This document shows positions 1 to 10,484 of a stretch of 63,303 nucleotides of DNA, one piece after another. The notes beneath the pieces are model-generated. The model saw only the letters and a list, made by a program, of their open reading frames with translations, did not search any database and had not been told where the DNA came from. Location of the stretch: NCBI GenBank assembly GCA_049999725.1, contig JBNGIS010016988.1:1-63303 (forward strand). Reading direction: 5' to 3'. Numbering within the stretch: the stretch's first letter is position 1; the number at the start of each line of letters is the position of its first letter. The stretch is from Haplomitrium mnioides (taxonomy: Eukaryota > Marchantiophyta > Haplomitriopsida > Calobryales). A program made the position numbers and the translations under genes.

Positions 1-70
1 CCTGGTTCAAAGTAGCGGCTGTTGCATGCGCTTCGTTCGATCTTATACAAGGGACAAAGGAATTTAACAT
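1..70 (+). pseudogene. Scrap of Ty3/gypsy gag at window edge
   Basis: The first 20 bases are the exact reverse complement of 12661-12680, the N-terminal side of the gag of gypsy element E. The plus-strand reading begins PGSKVAA, as it does in E read on the minus strand. This is therefore a second gag copy in the opposite orientation, cut by the window start. It loses similarity to E within a few tens of bases. Confidence 0.45.
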
Positions 71-144
71 TCTTAAGAAGCTCTTTGGTGCTGACATGTG
101 TCACCACCATGTGCCTCCACATGACACTATACCCAAATCTCTTT

Positions 145-435
145 TTAACTAGTTAGAAGAAAAACTAGTGAGGAAACCCAATTGTCAAACAAATAAATAT
201 GTTTAGGATTATCACTGTGCATAATGTACAAAAGCAAAATGTGAGCTGCCAATTTCCAAAAAAGATAACTCCATCTTCTACAGTAAACATATATATAGAA
301 GTGGAACTCTTGTTCTCCTCCCCAATCTACTTCACAAAAGCCAATGAGTGTAATCCTTTTACCACCATGATAGGTGAATGCCAAGATCTTTTTTGCCTTT
401 CAAGTACCTCATAACTTGTTTGATTGACTTCTCGT
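145..435 (-). pseudogene. Copia RNase H remnant (element A)
   Basis: The minus-strand reading contains a TYHGGKRITLIGFCEVDWGGEQE-like stretch (split here across the motif). It matches the start of copia RNase H, where a small glycine-rich turn precedes the first catalytic acidic residue (usually Y-x-D-x-D-W-A). The first aspartate position reads E-V-D, so the active site is altered. The serine-rich segment that normally follows is scrambled. No C-terminal part is present before the sequence changes near position 140. Confidence 0.55.
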
Positions 436-1504
436 GCTGCTAACCTGGGTTTTTCATAAACCTACTTAGAGCTCCCATTGAATATGTCAGGTTTGGCATT
501 GTTCCTAGCATGGCATACATCAATTTTGCGATTGTTTATCTATATAGAATCTTTTCCATTTTTGCTTTCTCTTCCTCATCCTTTGCTTCTATTTCCTTTG
601 AATGTTTGCAACTAGCTTCAAAAGGTGTAACTGAAGGTTTTGCTTCTTCCATCTTGAAGTCCCTCTAAATTGAATCAATGTACCCTTCATGATTGACCTT
701 AATGCTTCTTACAACCTTGTCTCTAATCACGAGTATCTCAAAGATATAGTGTACTTCTCCAAAGTCCACCATGTCAAAAAGGATGCACAGACCATGCTTT
801 ATGGTAAGCAAAAAAATTGAGATCATCACTAAATAACAAGAAGTTGTCCATGTATATAGTGATTATCAGATAGACCTCTTTACCTCTAAGCAATGTAGTT
901 GTGATCAAAGGCGCATCTAGAATACCCATCACTTTGCAAATACTCGTCTATCTTCTCATACCATGCTCTTGAAGATTGTTTTAGTCCATATAGAGACTTC
1001 TTAAAGAGACATATCTTGTCTTCTTAACCATGTCCCTCAAACCCTTCTAGTAGCACCAAATAGATCTCTTCTCTAGGATCTTCATTTAGGAAAGCTAACT
1101 TCACATCTATTTGATAAACTTCCCAATTCTTCTCTATTGTCATGGCTATCAAGCAGCAAAATGATGTCATCTTTACCACTATAGTAGATGTTTTCTGAAA
1201 ATCAATACCTTTCTTCTACATATATCCCTTGGCTACCCAACGTGTCTTGTACTTGGTGATCTCATTTGCAGCTCCACGCTTGAACTTGAACACCCATTTG
1301 CACCATACAGCTTTCCTACTTATTGGTAAATCTGTCAAAATCAAAATCCCATTCTATATCAAGGAATGGAACTCCTCTTTTGTAGCCTTCTCCCACTGTT
1401 TCACATCATCTCCTTCCATAGCTTGCCTCAAGCTAGTTGGTTCTTGCTCAAGAGCAACATTAGCCTTGCCTTCTTTTAGTCCAAGCTTGACAATCAATTT
1501 TTGA
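436..1504 (-). pseudogene. Copia reverse transcriptase (element A)
   Basis: The reading from 1504 leftward carries the copia RT hallmarks in order. They are the W-x-A-x-x-E-E-x-x-S-L-I-Q region, a CKWVFKFKRG segment, VAKGY, an IDFQ segment, QIDVKLAFLN, a [14 protein letters not shown] segment and a degraded YMDN-type catalytic box, where the family has Y-V-D-D. Several stops and at least two frame changes make it non-functional. RT would synthesise cDNA from the element RNA in cytoplasmic particles. The same RT family recurs at 4541-5405, 36080-36990 and 42725-43354. Confidence 0.8.
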
Positions 1505-1509
1505 AGTCT

Positions 1510-1905
1510 CTATGACCTCCTCACATATTGAGATGCCACCTCTTTGATTTCTTTAGATTCCTCCAAGATAGCTAGTCCTTTTTCTATAGCTTGTTGACCA
1601 AAAGACTGACCCTTTTCTTTATCATCTAGAGAGGTCTCCAAAACATCTAGAAAGGTTTTCAACAAGATAGAGATGGCATGGGTTGGATCTGCATCCATCT
1701 TTTTTCTCACCTCCCACTCATTGAAAACCACATTCTTTCTTTTAGTTACCTTGCTTATATGTGGGTTATACAGTCGATAGGCCTTTTCTCCTTCATTGTA
1801 TCTAAGAAAGAGACATTTTCTTGTCTTAAGTTCCAGCTTTGTACAAAGTATATATGAAACCAAGGCATATGCATCATACCCAAAAACTCTCAGAAGCTTT
1901 ACTAA
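1510..1905 (-). pseudogene. Copia integrase C-terminal part (element A)
   Basis: The reading RKCLFLRYNEGEKAYRLYNP followed by KVTKRKNVVFNEWE fits the C-terminal copia integrase signature (C-x-F-L-G-Y, K-A-Y-R-L-Y, R-D-V-x-F-x-E). An LRVFGYDAYA-like stretch lies just upstream. The zinc-finger/DDE core that should precede it is absent: the junction near 1905 joins a GAG pre-integrase 'H-L-G' motif directly to the C-terminal part. The tail is acidic and rich in Lys/Glu. Confidence 0.8.
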
Positions 1906-2240
1906 AGGGTAAAGCCTTGTTTTCCCAAATGTTTAAGTATGTGGTGCCACAAAGTTAGGCTCTCTTCCTAGACACCCATGTTAAGGCTTTCATCTACTAT
2001 TGAGATAAAATTGAACTTGTACAACATGCCTTTCCTAACACCAACACAAACTACACTACTATGCTTGTTCAAGACCTTACAACCATGTTGGTAAAAAATG
2101 ACCATCAAACCAGTCTTGGTTAATGAACTTACTAACACTAGATTTTTTGAGATCTCAGGTACATAGAGAAATTCCTTCAAGATATGGGTGGTGCTCTTGC
2201 TTCCCAATACTTTGATCATGAAATGCACATCTCCCATGCA
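1906..2240 (-). pseudogene. Copia protease end and GAG pre-integrase (element A)
   Basis: The 89-residue minus frame includes LKEFLYVPEISKNLVLVSSL. This is the conserved stretch after the aspartic protease of copia polyproteins (V-L-Y-V-P-x-x-x-x-N-L-L-S-V). A degraded L-W-H-x-x-x-x-H-L-G pre-integrase motif follows. The catalytic D-S/T-G of the protease is not visible upstream, where the frame is interrupted. Confidence 0.75.
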
Positions 2241-2289
2241 ATTACGTTTGCTCCAGAATTGTAGCTATTCTGATAACTTTGGGACTAGT

Positions 2290-3340
2290 TCTCACAATGT
2301 TTTTGAGCTATTCATTCATTAATGAAATATGATTGGATGAAATTGAGTCTAGACAACATGCATCTTGAGTTGTGTCTTCAATTAAAGCCATGCAATCCAC
2401 TTTATCTTCAGATGATGACTCTTGTTTGGCAATCTTAGCGTTGGAGGTTCTCTTTGACTTCTCTTTCTCTAGCACATCTCTTTCCTTCCTTTTGTCAACT
2501 TGTTTCTTCTTGCAAGCTTTGGAAAATTTTCCAACCTTTCTTTGTAGCAACATATTTGTATTTTTGCAACATTTTTCCCTTTCTTCTTATCAGATTTGGC
2601 ATTAAAAGCAACATCATCCCCTTCTACATTTTGTCACATATGCTTCTCACTAAGTAACAAGCTCACCAAGAGTTCCAGGTCTAAATCAAACCCTTTTACC
2701 TCCATTGTACATTTTGTCGTCTATGCTCATTGTTAAGTAGGCAACTCACCAAGAATTTGAGGCCTACATCAGACCCTTTTGCCTCCATTGTTGACACCAA
2801 AGTGGTGTATTTTGCAAGGAGGCTATTGAGGAGGAAACCTACTACACCCTCTTCTTTAATCCAAGATCTTGTTGTTTGCAGTTGTCTAGCCATGGATTTG
2901 ACTCTCATCACATGTTCATTAATGGTCTTATTCTCTTTCATCTTTACTTGAAAAATTGCTTCTTCAAGAAAATCTTGCAAGAGGTTGTCTTGCCTTCATA
3001 ATTGGTTGACAATATCATCCATGCTTCATGTACACTCTTGCATTTTCTCACCAACTCTAAGAGATGATTTTCAAAGCTTAGCATGATTAATGCTAAGGCT
3101 TTCACCTTTGTCTTCATAAAAAGTTTTCTCTCTTTCTTAATATCAGTTTCAGACATTCTTTCATAATGAAGCTTTGTGCCTAAATTGCTTCAGTTTCCAT
3201 TAAATTATGTTTGGGGATTCTAAGCTACTTCACATAGATCTTGACTTACGAAGATCATTTGCATTTTAAACTTCCACAAATAAAAATCCTCTCCTCCAAA
3301 TTTTGTGACTTTGTTCCCAATACCATTCTCAACTCTTGGT
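2290..3340 (-). pseudogene. Copia gag (UBN2-type) of element A
   Basis: The reading from about 3330 leftward starts with a DUF4219-like piece (KFGGEDFYLWKFKMQ). It continues with the UBN2 core: H-E-A-W-x-I-L-S-x-x-Y-E-G, an FLKKQFF/FLEEAIF segment, then E-H-V-M-R-V-K-S-M and A-R-Q-L. A lysine/serine-rich region (2308-2553) stands where the zinc knuckle would be, but I see no intact CCHC motif. Gag would form the particle. It is broken into at least three frames, and about 26 bases of LTR sequence lie inverted near 3169-3194. Confidence 0.8.
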
Positions 3341-3633
3341 GGGTCCAAAATCTAATGGAAAGAATGTGTTTTAAAAATCCACGTGAAGAGCTGAGAAGTT
3401 GTCGAAAGAAAGAACACTTAACACCAAATGTATGTTGAAGCAGTCAGCTAAGATAAGAAACGAGAGTCGTCATAATGCAGGTCATAATACACCAGAGAGA
3501 TAGCTGAGATTAGAATTGTGAGTCGTCATAAATGAGGTCTTGATACATCAGATATCAGGGCCGCAATACACCAAAAATCAGTACAAAATTTGGAAATTTG
3601 CGATTTAACTGAAGCAATTTAGGCACAAAGCTT
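3169..3633. repeat. Inverted pair of 26-bp identical arms
   Basis: Bases 3169-3194 are the exact reverse complement of 3608-3633. The right arm lies inside the LTR (3352-4083). The same segment sits in the matching place of the LTR copy at about 39955-39985, so the right arm is original. The left arm is an inverted extra piece in the gag leader. Confidence 0.8.
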
Positions 3634-4083
3634 GCCCGTTGAAATCACTGTCATAGTCTAAAAAACACAATTTGCAAAAGTTGGTCCAAACCACAATATG
3701 CAAAAGAGGCTACTTCACAAAATGAAAAGAGAGGAAGAATGCATGAACATTGGATAGTTCATTTGTTGAAGATACTTCCCAATGAGGGAAGCCTCACTTC
3801 AATAAACATGGAGAGAATCTCCTCTTGTGTTGCACCGCAATCATAGCCTCAAATTCCTCTCTGTAATCAAAGGGCAATCAGCTCGATGAAAAACATGGAA
3901 CGATATGTGCTACTCCTTAAAGTCTTCTTAGTGGCAAATTTTGTCACATAAAGGAAAGGTTTATGCTATTGATACATGGCAGCTCTGAAAACTATAACAA
4001 AACTAATAAAATCTTAGTTATCCTAATTGTAACTAAGAACATGTTAGTTATTATATAGATGAGCAGAAAATACATTTCCAACA
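3352..4083 (-). repeat. Copia LTR, type III
   Basis: On the minus strand it begins TGTTGGAAATGTATTTTCTG at 4083 and ends in ...CATTCTTTCCA near 3352. It is bounded by RNase H of element B on one side and gag leader of element A on the other. The same LTR type occurs as a solo copy at 39625-40171 and as a fragment at 25703-25880. The minus-strand sequence holds an AT-rich region that could carry the promoter, but no clear TATA box is assigned. Confidence 0.75.
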
Positions 4084-4540
4084 CTCTTGTTTATTGTATG
4101 TTGTAGCGCATCCCTATTTTGTTGAAAAACTTGAAGTGCCTTTCTTGGAGCAACGCCTTGGTGAGAACATCGGCTGCCATTTCCTTTGACACAAAATATT
4201 CCAATTCCATTTAATTTCCAATCTGATCTTTTATGAAGTGATATTGGATATGAATATGCTTTTTTTAGATGGTGAATTGGGTTGATAGCCAATTTCATAC
4301 ATCCTTGGTTGTCATACTCAATTGTCATTGGTGTGCCTTGCTTGAATCCAATCTCATCAAACAATCTCCGCAACCATAGAGTTTCTTTACTTGCATATGT
4401 CAATGCCATGTACTCAACTTTGATGGTTGAAAAAACAATGGTTTTCTATAGTTTACTGCTCCAAGAGGAGCTCCATATCCCACAGTAAGCTCTAGAAGTG
4501 GATCTCTTTTTCTCCTTTTCTCCACCCCAATCTACATCAC
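4084..4540 (-). pseudogene. Copia RNase H (element B)
   Basis: The minus frame carries MALTYASKETLWLRRLFDEI and then DNQGCMKLAINPIHH. These correspond to the second half of copia RNase H (E-Y-M-A-L-x-x-A-x-K-E-x-x-W-L-R and D-N-x-x-A). The conserved C-terminal A-D-x-L-T-K region is frameshifted, reading as S-H-Q-G-V-A-P-R-K-A-L. It ends immediately before the LTR, as expected for a copia 3' end. Confidence 0.8.
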
Positions 4541-5405
4541 AGTAGCTAGTGAGTGTAATCCCTTTACCACTATGATAGGTGATCCCAAGATCTTTTGTGT
4601 TTTTCAAGTACCTCATAGCTCATTTGGTTGCCTTTTAGTGCTTCTAACCTAGGTTTTCCATGAACCTATTTAGAGCTCCTATTGAATATGCCAAGTCTAG
4701 CCTTATTTCTAGCATGGCATACATCAAATTCTTGATTGCTTGTTTGTATGGAACCTTTTCCATTTCTGCCTTCTCTCCCTCATCCTTTGCTTTCATTTCT
4801 TTTGACAATTTGCAACCAATTTCAAAAGGTGTAATTGCAAGCTTTGCTTCTTCCATCCTAAAATCCCTCAAAGTTGAATCAATGTACCCTTCTTGATTGA
4901 GCTTAATGCTTAATGCTTCTTGCATTTGTATTTCTAATCACGTATATCTCGAAATTATCATGATCTCAAAATTAGTCCCTTTACCTCTTAGTAATATACA
5001 TTGTGATTGGATGTGCATATAGAATATCTATCTTCTCATACCATACTCTTAAGAATTGCTTTAGTTCATATAAAGACTTCTTAAAGAGACTTAGCTTGTC
5101 TTATTTACCAGGTGCCTCAAACCCCTCAAGTTGCACCATATAGATCTCTTCTTTGAGATCTCCATTCATGAAAGCTAACTTCACATCCGTTTGATGAACT
5201 TTCCAATTCTTATCTGTTGTTATGGCCATCAAGTAGTGGATTGATGTGATCTTTACCACTGAGGAAAATGTTTCCTGAAAATCAATGCCCTCTTTGTGCA
5301 GATATCCCTTGGCTACCATGAGTGTTTTGTACTTGGTGATCTCATTTGCAGCTCCACTCTTCAACTTGAACACCCATTTGCACCCTATAATTGTTCTATT
5401 TAATG
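4541..5405 (-). pseudogene. Copia reverse transcriptase (element B)
   Basis: Two minus frames cover it. The first (5373-5101) carries FKLKSGAANEITKYKTLMVA, K-G-Y, F-Q-E-T-F-S-S-V-V-K and HQTDVKLAFMNGDLKEEIYM. The second (4925-4644) carries the connection-domain segment with L-x-Y-x-M-L-x-I-R-L-D-L-A-Y and G-x-L-N-R-F-M. The stretch between them, where the Y-V-D-D box belongs, is deleted or scrambled. The 5' side stops abruptly at the LTR starting at 5411, so RT was interrupted or truncated there. Confidence 0.8.
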
Positions 5406-5410
5406 GTAAA

Positions 5411-6381
5411 TATTAGAAAGTAAACTCAAAATTTCTTTTCAAAAATGAGGAAGCTTGTCAAGAGAGAGCACTAAACAAGAAAGCAGTAATGAAGGAGACA
5501 ACGACCGATTATCATAGCCCTCATACACCATGAAGTAGAATCATGAGCCATCAAAGCTCAAATTTGTGAGCCTCCTCAAATCGAACATGATGGCTAAAAA
5601 ATTGCGTTTAGGGTGGAAAAGATTTTCTACTAGATTTTTTCTCTAAAAAATCAACTGTTTCTAATCGATTTTTGATGCCTCGAAAACACAAAAACGCAAA
5701 ACTCGACTCTTGAAGAGAGTCAAACGATGAGAACTCGATTTTCATTCTTCAATGCCTTGATGTTTACCACCTTCTCACAACTCGGAATGTTCTTGTAAAC
5801 TCGCAACCTTTTCACAAAGGTGGGAAATCATTCATAGCCACAATTTGTATTTGGAAGTAAGGTTGCTTATTGAATATGTTGCATGTGCTCCAAACACAAT
5901 ATCAAGAAGATTCAAAAAACAACGCCACAATGCTGCAACTATCACATATCCATTGGAACTAAAGGAATAATGTGAAAAAGAAATATGATTTACTGAAGAT
6001 GCGATAAGTATAGCCTTTCTTGATTCATATATATGATATAAAACCATAAAACTACTTTTTGGAACTTGGAAAACTATGAGCACTCAGTAATCCAAAAGCG
6101 TCTCAAACTATGGGCGCTTAAATAGGTCAGCATATGGAATCAAGGAGGTGCTAACCATTTTGAGTGTGAACAAAAGGATCAGATGGAATATTTAGGATTT
6201 CTCCTCTTGTTGATTTTTTTCTTTGTATCTACATGCAGGTGACCACACTTGCCTCGTTGCTTGTGTTTCCTATGGCAAAAGTTAATATGTCTCAAGCTTT
6301 CTAGTGTTTTCATGTGTCATTATCACGTGCATCCATTTGTCAACACTTCCAAAACTATTTCTAAACTAGAATCTAACTTGT
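5411..6381 (-). repeat. Copia LTR, type I (truncated)
   Basis: It is recognised by alignment with the LTR split by element D (26797-27040 plus 34408-35202). Shared landmarks are the TATTAGAAAGTAAACTC end, a 'cttctcacaactc' stretch, 'tatatatgat' near 6025 and a block ending 'ctaaactagaatctaact'. Its far end (the TGTTGGAAA side on the minus strand) is missing beyond about 6381. It abuts RT of element B on the left, without matching internal sequence on the right. Confidence 0.65.
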
Positions 6382-6884
6382 CGTGCGTATATACATCGCT
6401 TACATAACTATGTTGTTCACACACATTTCATGACATCTACAAACATACAATAGAGAATAGCAAATAATTGAGTCTCATGGGCATACAATGCATAAGACCT
6501 CACAATGCTTTTCTTGAATGATACCTTCTCAAGAAATTCTAGTTGACCATTTTGATATTTAGACTAGCATATCTTTGCTCACAAGGAATCCATGCTTCTC
6601 CAAGAGCTGCAATACCTCATCTCTTTTCTTGGTTTATACGACATCAAAAGAAAATCTTTCAATGAGAATACATAGCCTTATATACTTTGGCACAAAAAAG
6701 CAAAAATACTCTAAATACGTGAAAATAGAAATCTACATGGAATAGTGTGACAGCTTTCGTGTGCATACACATCGCTTATACAACTACATCATCCACATAC
6801 ATTCCATAACATCTACAAACATACAACACAAAATAGCAAACAATTGAGTCCCATATGCATACAATGCATGAAACTTCACAATCA
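6382..6884. repeat. Direct repeat of about 127 bp, two copies
   Basis: Bases 6382-6508 recur at 6758-6884 with scattered substitutions (roughly 80-85 % by eye). Both copies contain 'gacatctacaaacataca' or its near match, then 'caattgagtc'. The 250 bp between them (about 6510-6710) resembles 25500-25702, the sequence adjoining another LTR of the same superfamily. It may therefore be part of a leader or UTR of these copia elements. Confidence 0.65.
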
Positions 6885-7371
6885 CCCCTCTATTTGGTGG
6901 TCAAGTCCTTAACACTAGCTAGAAAATCGATGTACACCTATTGATGCAAATATTAAAAAGATTGATTCAATGGAGCTCCATCATTCATCTTCTATAATCT
7001 ATACCAACCCTAGAACTCAATGGAAACTAGTTGTTATATGCATAGTGAAGGTAGAACCATGATCCATCAGAAATAGTAACCAATGGAGGTGTCAAACATG
7101 GTATATGCCATCCTCTAGAACATCTATCACAAATCAATATAGTGGCTACTCTCTTAGGAGAACCACAAAACATGCATCTCAAACCTACATAAACTCATGC
7201 CACACTGAGGTCCATAGTGCCATCAATGTTCGAAAGGTGACAAGGTATACAATTGCGCACATGGTCCTTCCAAATCATACCGTCACATTTCTCTAGCTGC
7301 AAAACTCTCAAACTCTCACATGGTCCTCATGTACACACAAACTTTGGCGCCCAATAGTGACTTCAAGTGTA
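6885..7371. other. Unassigned stretch before LTR
   Basis: No protein family recognised. A plus-strand string TTTGGCGCCCAATAGTGA near 7342 resembles the sequence that follows 5' LTRs in some plant gypsy elements. No LTR end could be confirmed to its left, so this may be chance. Confidence 0.3.
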
Positions 7372-8200
7372 TGTTAGAAAGTAAACTCAAAATTCTACTT
7401 TAGAGTTGAGGAAGCTTGTCAAGGGAGAGCACTAAAGGAGAAAGAAATATCAAAGGAGACATTGGCCGATTATCAAAGCGGTACACCAGACAATAGAATT
7501 GCAAGAGAGCATGAAAGCAGCTTCGCACGACATCCAAAATTAGAGCCAGAGGATACCATTTATTGAAATCGCGAGCTATCAGAGCTTAGATTTTGTGAGC
7601 CTCCAGAAACCTAACACAATGGGCCAAAAACTTGCGTTTAAGGTGGACGCGAATTTTTCCAAACACTCCTTGTTGAAAAATGATGGTCACTGCCTTGAAA
7701 TCACAAAAACATGAATATGCAAAACAATCAAAAAATGGTAAATGCAAAGATGTTCTTTGACGCCTAGATATTTGCCACTTTCTCACAAATTCAATCTGAC
7801 TCATAATAAGGAGGGATGAAAACAGGGAACATAATTCATGTTCTTCATCACCTTGATATTTAACACCTTCTCACGAACTCAACCTAAGCTTGTAATCTGC
7901 TCTTAAGACACTAGGAGAAGTTTGGCTTACTGAGGATGTCTTGAATATGAGTCCTCAACATTTATATATAGATTAGAGATCAGCTTATGTTGACATACAA
8001 GTTGCTTTGTAATAATAGATTGGGGCAATGAATTCTAGCCAATGCCAAGAGAATCGTCTGTGGTGTTCCTTTTGACATTTTAACAAATGTCATATTTTCT
8101 TACCCTATTGCTTACTACTCACTACCACAAGTATAAATGTCTTAAGGAGGCCTTGAGTGAATAAAACTTGGCAATCCCCCTCTCTTGAAATAATCTAATA
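7372..8200 (-). repeat. Copia LTR, type II
   Basis: The plus-strand edge TGTTAGAAAGTAAACTC (7372) is the LTR 3' end read on the minus strand. It shares about 430 bp with type I LTRs and then continues with a different body ('tatatatagattagagat' near 7960, 'ataatctaatagctag' near 8190). That body matches the LTR at 39166-40562. The terminal TGTTGGAAA end is lost at the junction with gypsy element E. No paired internal region is attached, so it is a solo or truncated LTR. Confidence 0.65.
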
Positions 8201-8249
8201 GCTAGAAATTGTCTTCTATTGAGGTCTCAACAACAATTTATCAGGAGGG

Positions 8250-9000
8250 TCAGCCACCAATCCATTCCAAGCTTGCATCCAAGAAAGAAAATGCCAACGC
8301 AAGCCAACCTGGCACCATCTTCTTATTGGAATCCTCATACCAACACACACTAGTCTTATCATGGTGGCTTGTGGATGGGTTATGGCTCAATCCATTTGCA
8401 TCCAAGTTGGTCGTACCAGACCTATAGTCCACTTGGAAGCCGTACTCCTGCAGCAACAATGCCTACCAAGCAAGCTTTCCTTTGAGTTTATCAGATTCCA
8501 TCAACCATTTGAGGGGTTGATGATCTGTGACCAAAGTGAACAAAGTACCAAACAAATAACAACAAAAATGTGCTACATCCCACACTATTGCCAAACACTC
8601 TCCCTCATAGGAACTTTACTTAGCCTGAACAGAATTATTTTATGTCCTCGCAAAAGCTACAACAAGCGCTTCTCCCTTGTCATCTTTTCAGGCTAGCACC
8701 ACTCCCAAGCATGCTCTACTCCAATTAGTGTGAAGTTGAAATAGTCACCCCGCAAGAGGTCTCTTCAATATAGGTGCAGAAGTCAATACACTTTTCAACT
8801 CTTGGAAGGCCTTCTCTTGGTCTTCATCCCAAATCCATTCTTGATTCAGCTTGGTGAGCATGGTCAAAGGCTTGGCAATCTGGTTGAAACCTTTCACATA
8901 TCTCGTGTAGTAACTAACCAATCCAAAAAATGCACAAACTTTACTCACATCAGTGAGTTGTGGAATATCAACAATGGCACTCATCTTAGTTTGTTATATA
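8250..9000 (-). pseudogene. Gypsy RT connection and RNase H (element E)
   Basis: The frame 8984-8745 reads FFGLVSYYTRYVKGFNQIAK, then P-L-T-x-L-T-K, W-x-W-D-E and A-F-Q-E-L-K with A-P-I-L. This is the gypsy 'F-L-G-L-x-x-Y-Y-R-R-F' region followed by the start of RNase H. The frame 8459-8250 reads LLQEYGFQVDYRSGTTNLDA, N-G-L-S-H, the conserved RNase H end (V-x-Y-x-x-G-x-x-N-x-x-A-D-x-L-S-R) with D changed to N. Frames between them are shifted. Confidence 0.8.
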
Positions 9001-9700
9001 CCCAATCTTCTTGGATGGATAGTGCTTCCTAGATACTCAATCTAATTTTGAAAGAATATACACTTGCCTAGATGCAGCTTCAATTTGTAGTACTTGAGCC
9101 TATCAAACACCACATGCAGATGCCTTCAATTTATGTCCACATATGTTGAATATACCAGAATGCAATCGATGTAACACTTGACAAATTCCAATCTTGCACG
9201 AACTCTGTTCATAATCCTTTGGAATTTAACTGATATATTCTCCAACCCAACTGATAAGAACAACCACTGATATAATCGGTCCTTCTCATGTGCATCAATA
9301 CTTCAAAAGGTTGTTTTGGCTCTATTCTCTTGCCTCAATGTTAGTTGATGGTACCTTGCTCTCAAATTCAACGAGCTAAAGATCTTAGCATGCCCAACTG
9401 CATCAAAGATCTCCTCTAGTGTAGACATAGCATACCTATCAGACTTGGTCTGCTAATTGATAGGACAATAATCACCACACATCCTCATGTTGGTGTAGTT
9501 CTCATGTCTATCCTTCTTAATTGGCATAACTATAGCAAATGCATACTCCCCCATATAACACTTCCACCAATCCATCCTCCAATACTCTTGCATCTTAGTT
9601 TGCATCAACCTTCTCTCCACCACACTATAGCAATATGAGCATTGAAAAATAGGTGCATCATTAGCCAACTCAATCTAGTTGTTTGGTCCTCTCAAGGTCC
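9001..9700 (-). pseudogene. Gypsy reverse transcriptase (element E)
   Basis: The frame 9668-9453 includes P-I-K-K-D followed by RMCGDYCPIN, corresponding to gypsy RT 'K-K-D-G-x-x-R-M-C-V-D-Y-R-x-L-N'. Downstream readings contain FQRIMNRV and a V-K-C-Y-I-D-C box in place of the catalytic Y-x-D-D. They continue with H-L-x-V-V-F-D-R-L-K and K-C-x-F, the usual post-catalytic helix. The catalytic aspartate pair is lost. Confidence 0.8.
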
Positions 9701-10484
9701 CCAAGCCCTTCTTGCAAAAAGCAAAACAATATGAATAACCATGGAAAAACTGATGTATCTTTGCACTCTGACCTCTTGTCAAATGTGGTCCAACTTGTGG
9801 TGATCTTCTTCCTTCACATATGGCTTTGCTGAAATCTGATTTGGCCAAAATGTGATGTGGTGAAGTCTGACCTGAATCGTGATCTGTTGTAATGTCACTC
9901 ACTTGGGCTGAAGTCTAATTGTTGAAAAAATAACTTGCTGCAATTTTAGATGTGTAGATCAGCCCTGAAATAGCCTCTCTAGTACTTGACACTAAGCCTC
10001 CAGCACTAGTCTTGACTTTCCTAGAAGGTTGCATGCTAGTTATCAACAAGTTGGTCATCTTTGAAGATTGCATCATGCGTTGTTCAGCAACTCCCAAGCT
10101 CACAATCCAAGTAAGACAATTCAAATCCATGGCTTGCCCCAACACATAACATCACTCAATCTCAACAACAAATGCAATAGTAGTGGTACAAATGGAAAAC
10201 CCTATTTCCCTCTTTCTCTCTCTCATCGGCATTGGGTTCCATCAATTTTTGCAAGGTTGCACCCCAAATAAGACCAGAGCCTCTTGCCCTAAATGCACAA
10301 GATGTATGGTGACTCACTAGTGTGGGACATGCTCCATGAGGTCGACCTACTACGTTGACTAACGCCAATGGTGGGCAGCCAACATAAAGCACTCTCTAAG
10401 CATGACGTCTAAAATCCAAAATATCCATAATGATGTGTAGTGAAATCACAATCATGTCAAAAGCTTGCTTCAACACCTTAGTAG
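9701..10484 (-). other. Gypsy E region upstream of RT
   Basis: It lies where the protease of a gypsy element would be. Open minus frames (9902-9675, 10145-9915, 10392-10162) are shorter than 80 residues, and I could not identify an aspartic protease D-S/T-G motif. It is probably degenerate pol and spacer. Confidence 0.35.

Larger units (their letters stand above)
100..3351 (-). mobile_element. Ty1/copia element A, internal region, decayed
   Basis: Read leftward, this stretch holds copia domains in the family order: gag, protease end and GAG pre-integrase, integrase C-terminus, reverse transcriptase, RNase H. All are broken by stops and frameshifts. The integrase catalytic core is missing. 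Its 5' LTR is the LTR at 3352-4083, which also directly follows the RNase H of element B. A and B therefore form a tandem LTR-internal-LTR-internal arrangement. The 3' LTR of A would lie beyond the window start. Confidence 0.8.

Noticed and set aside
2372-2951. Plus-strand frames across the gag region of element A
   Set aside because: They are complements of the minus-strand gag, whose residues match a known domain.
7335-7355. TTTGGCGCCCA string as a gypsy primer-site signature
   Set aside because: No LTR end could be shown immediately upstream and no gypsy gag follows on the plus strand.
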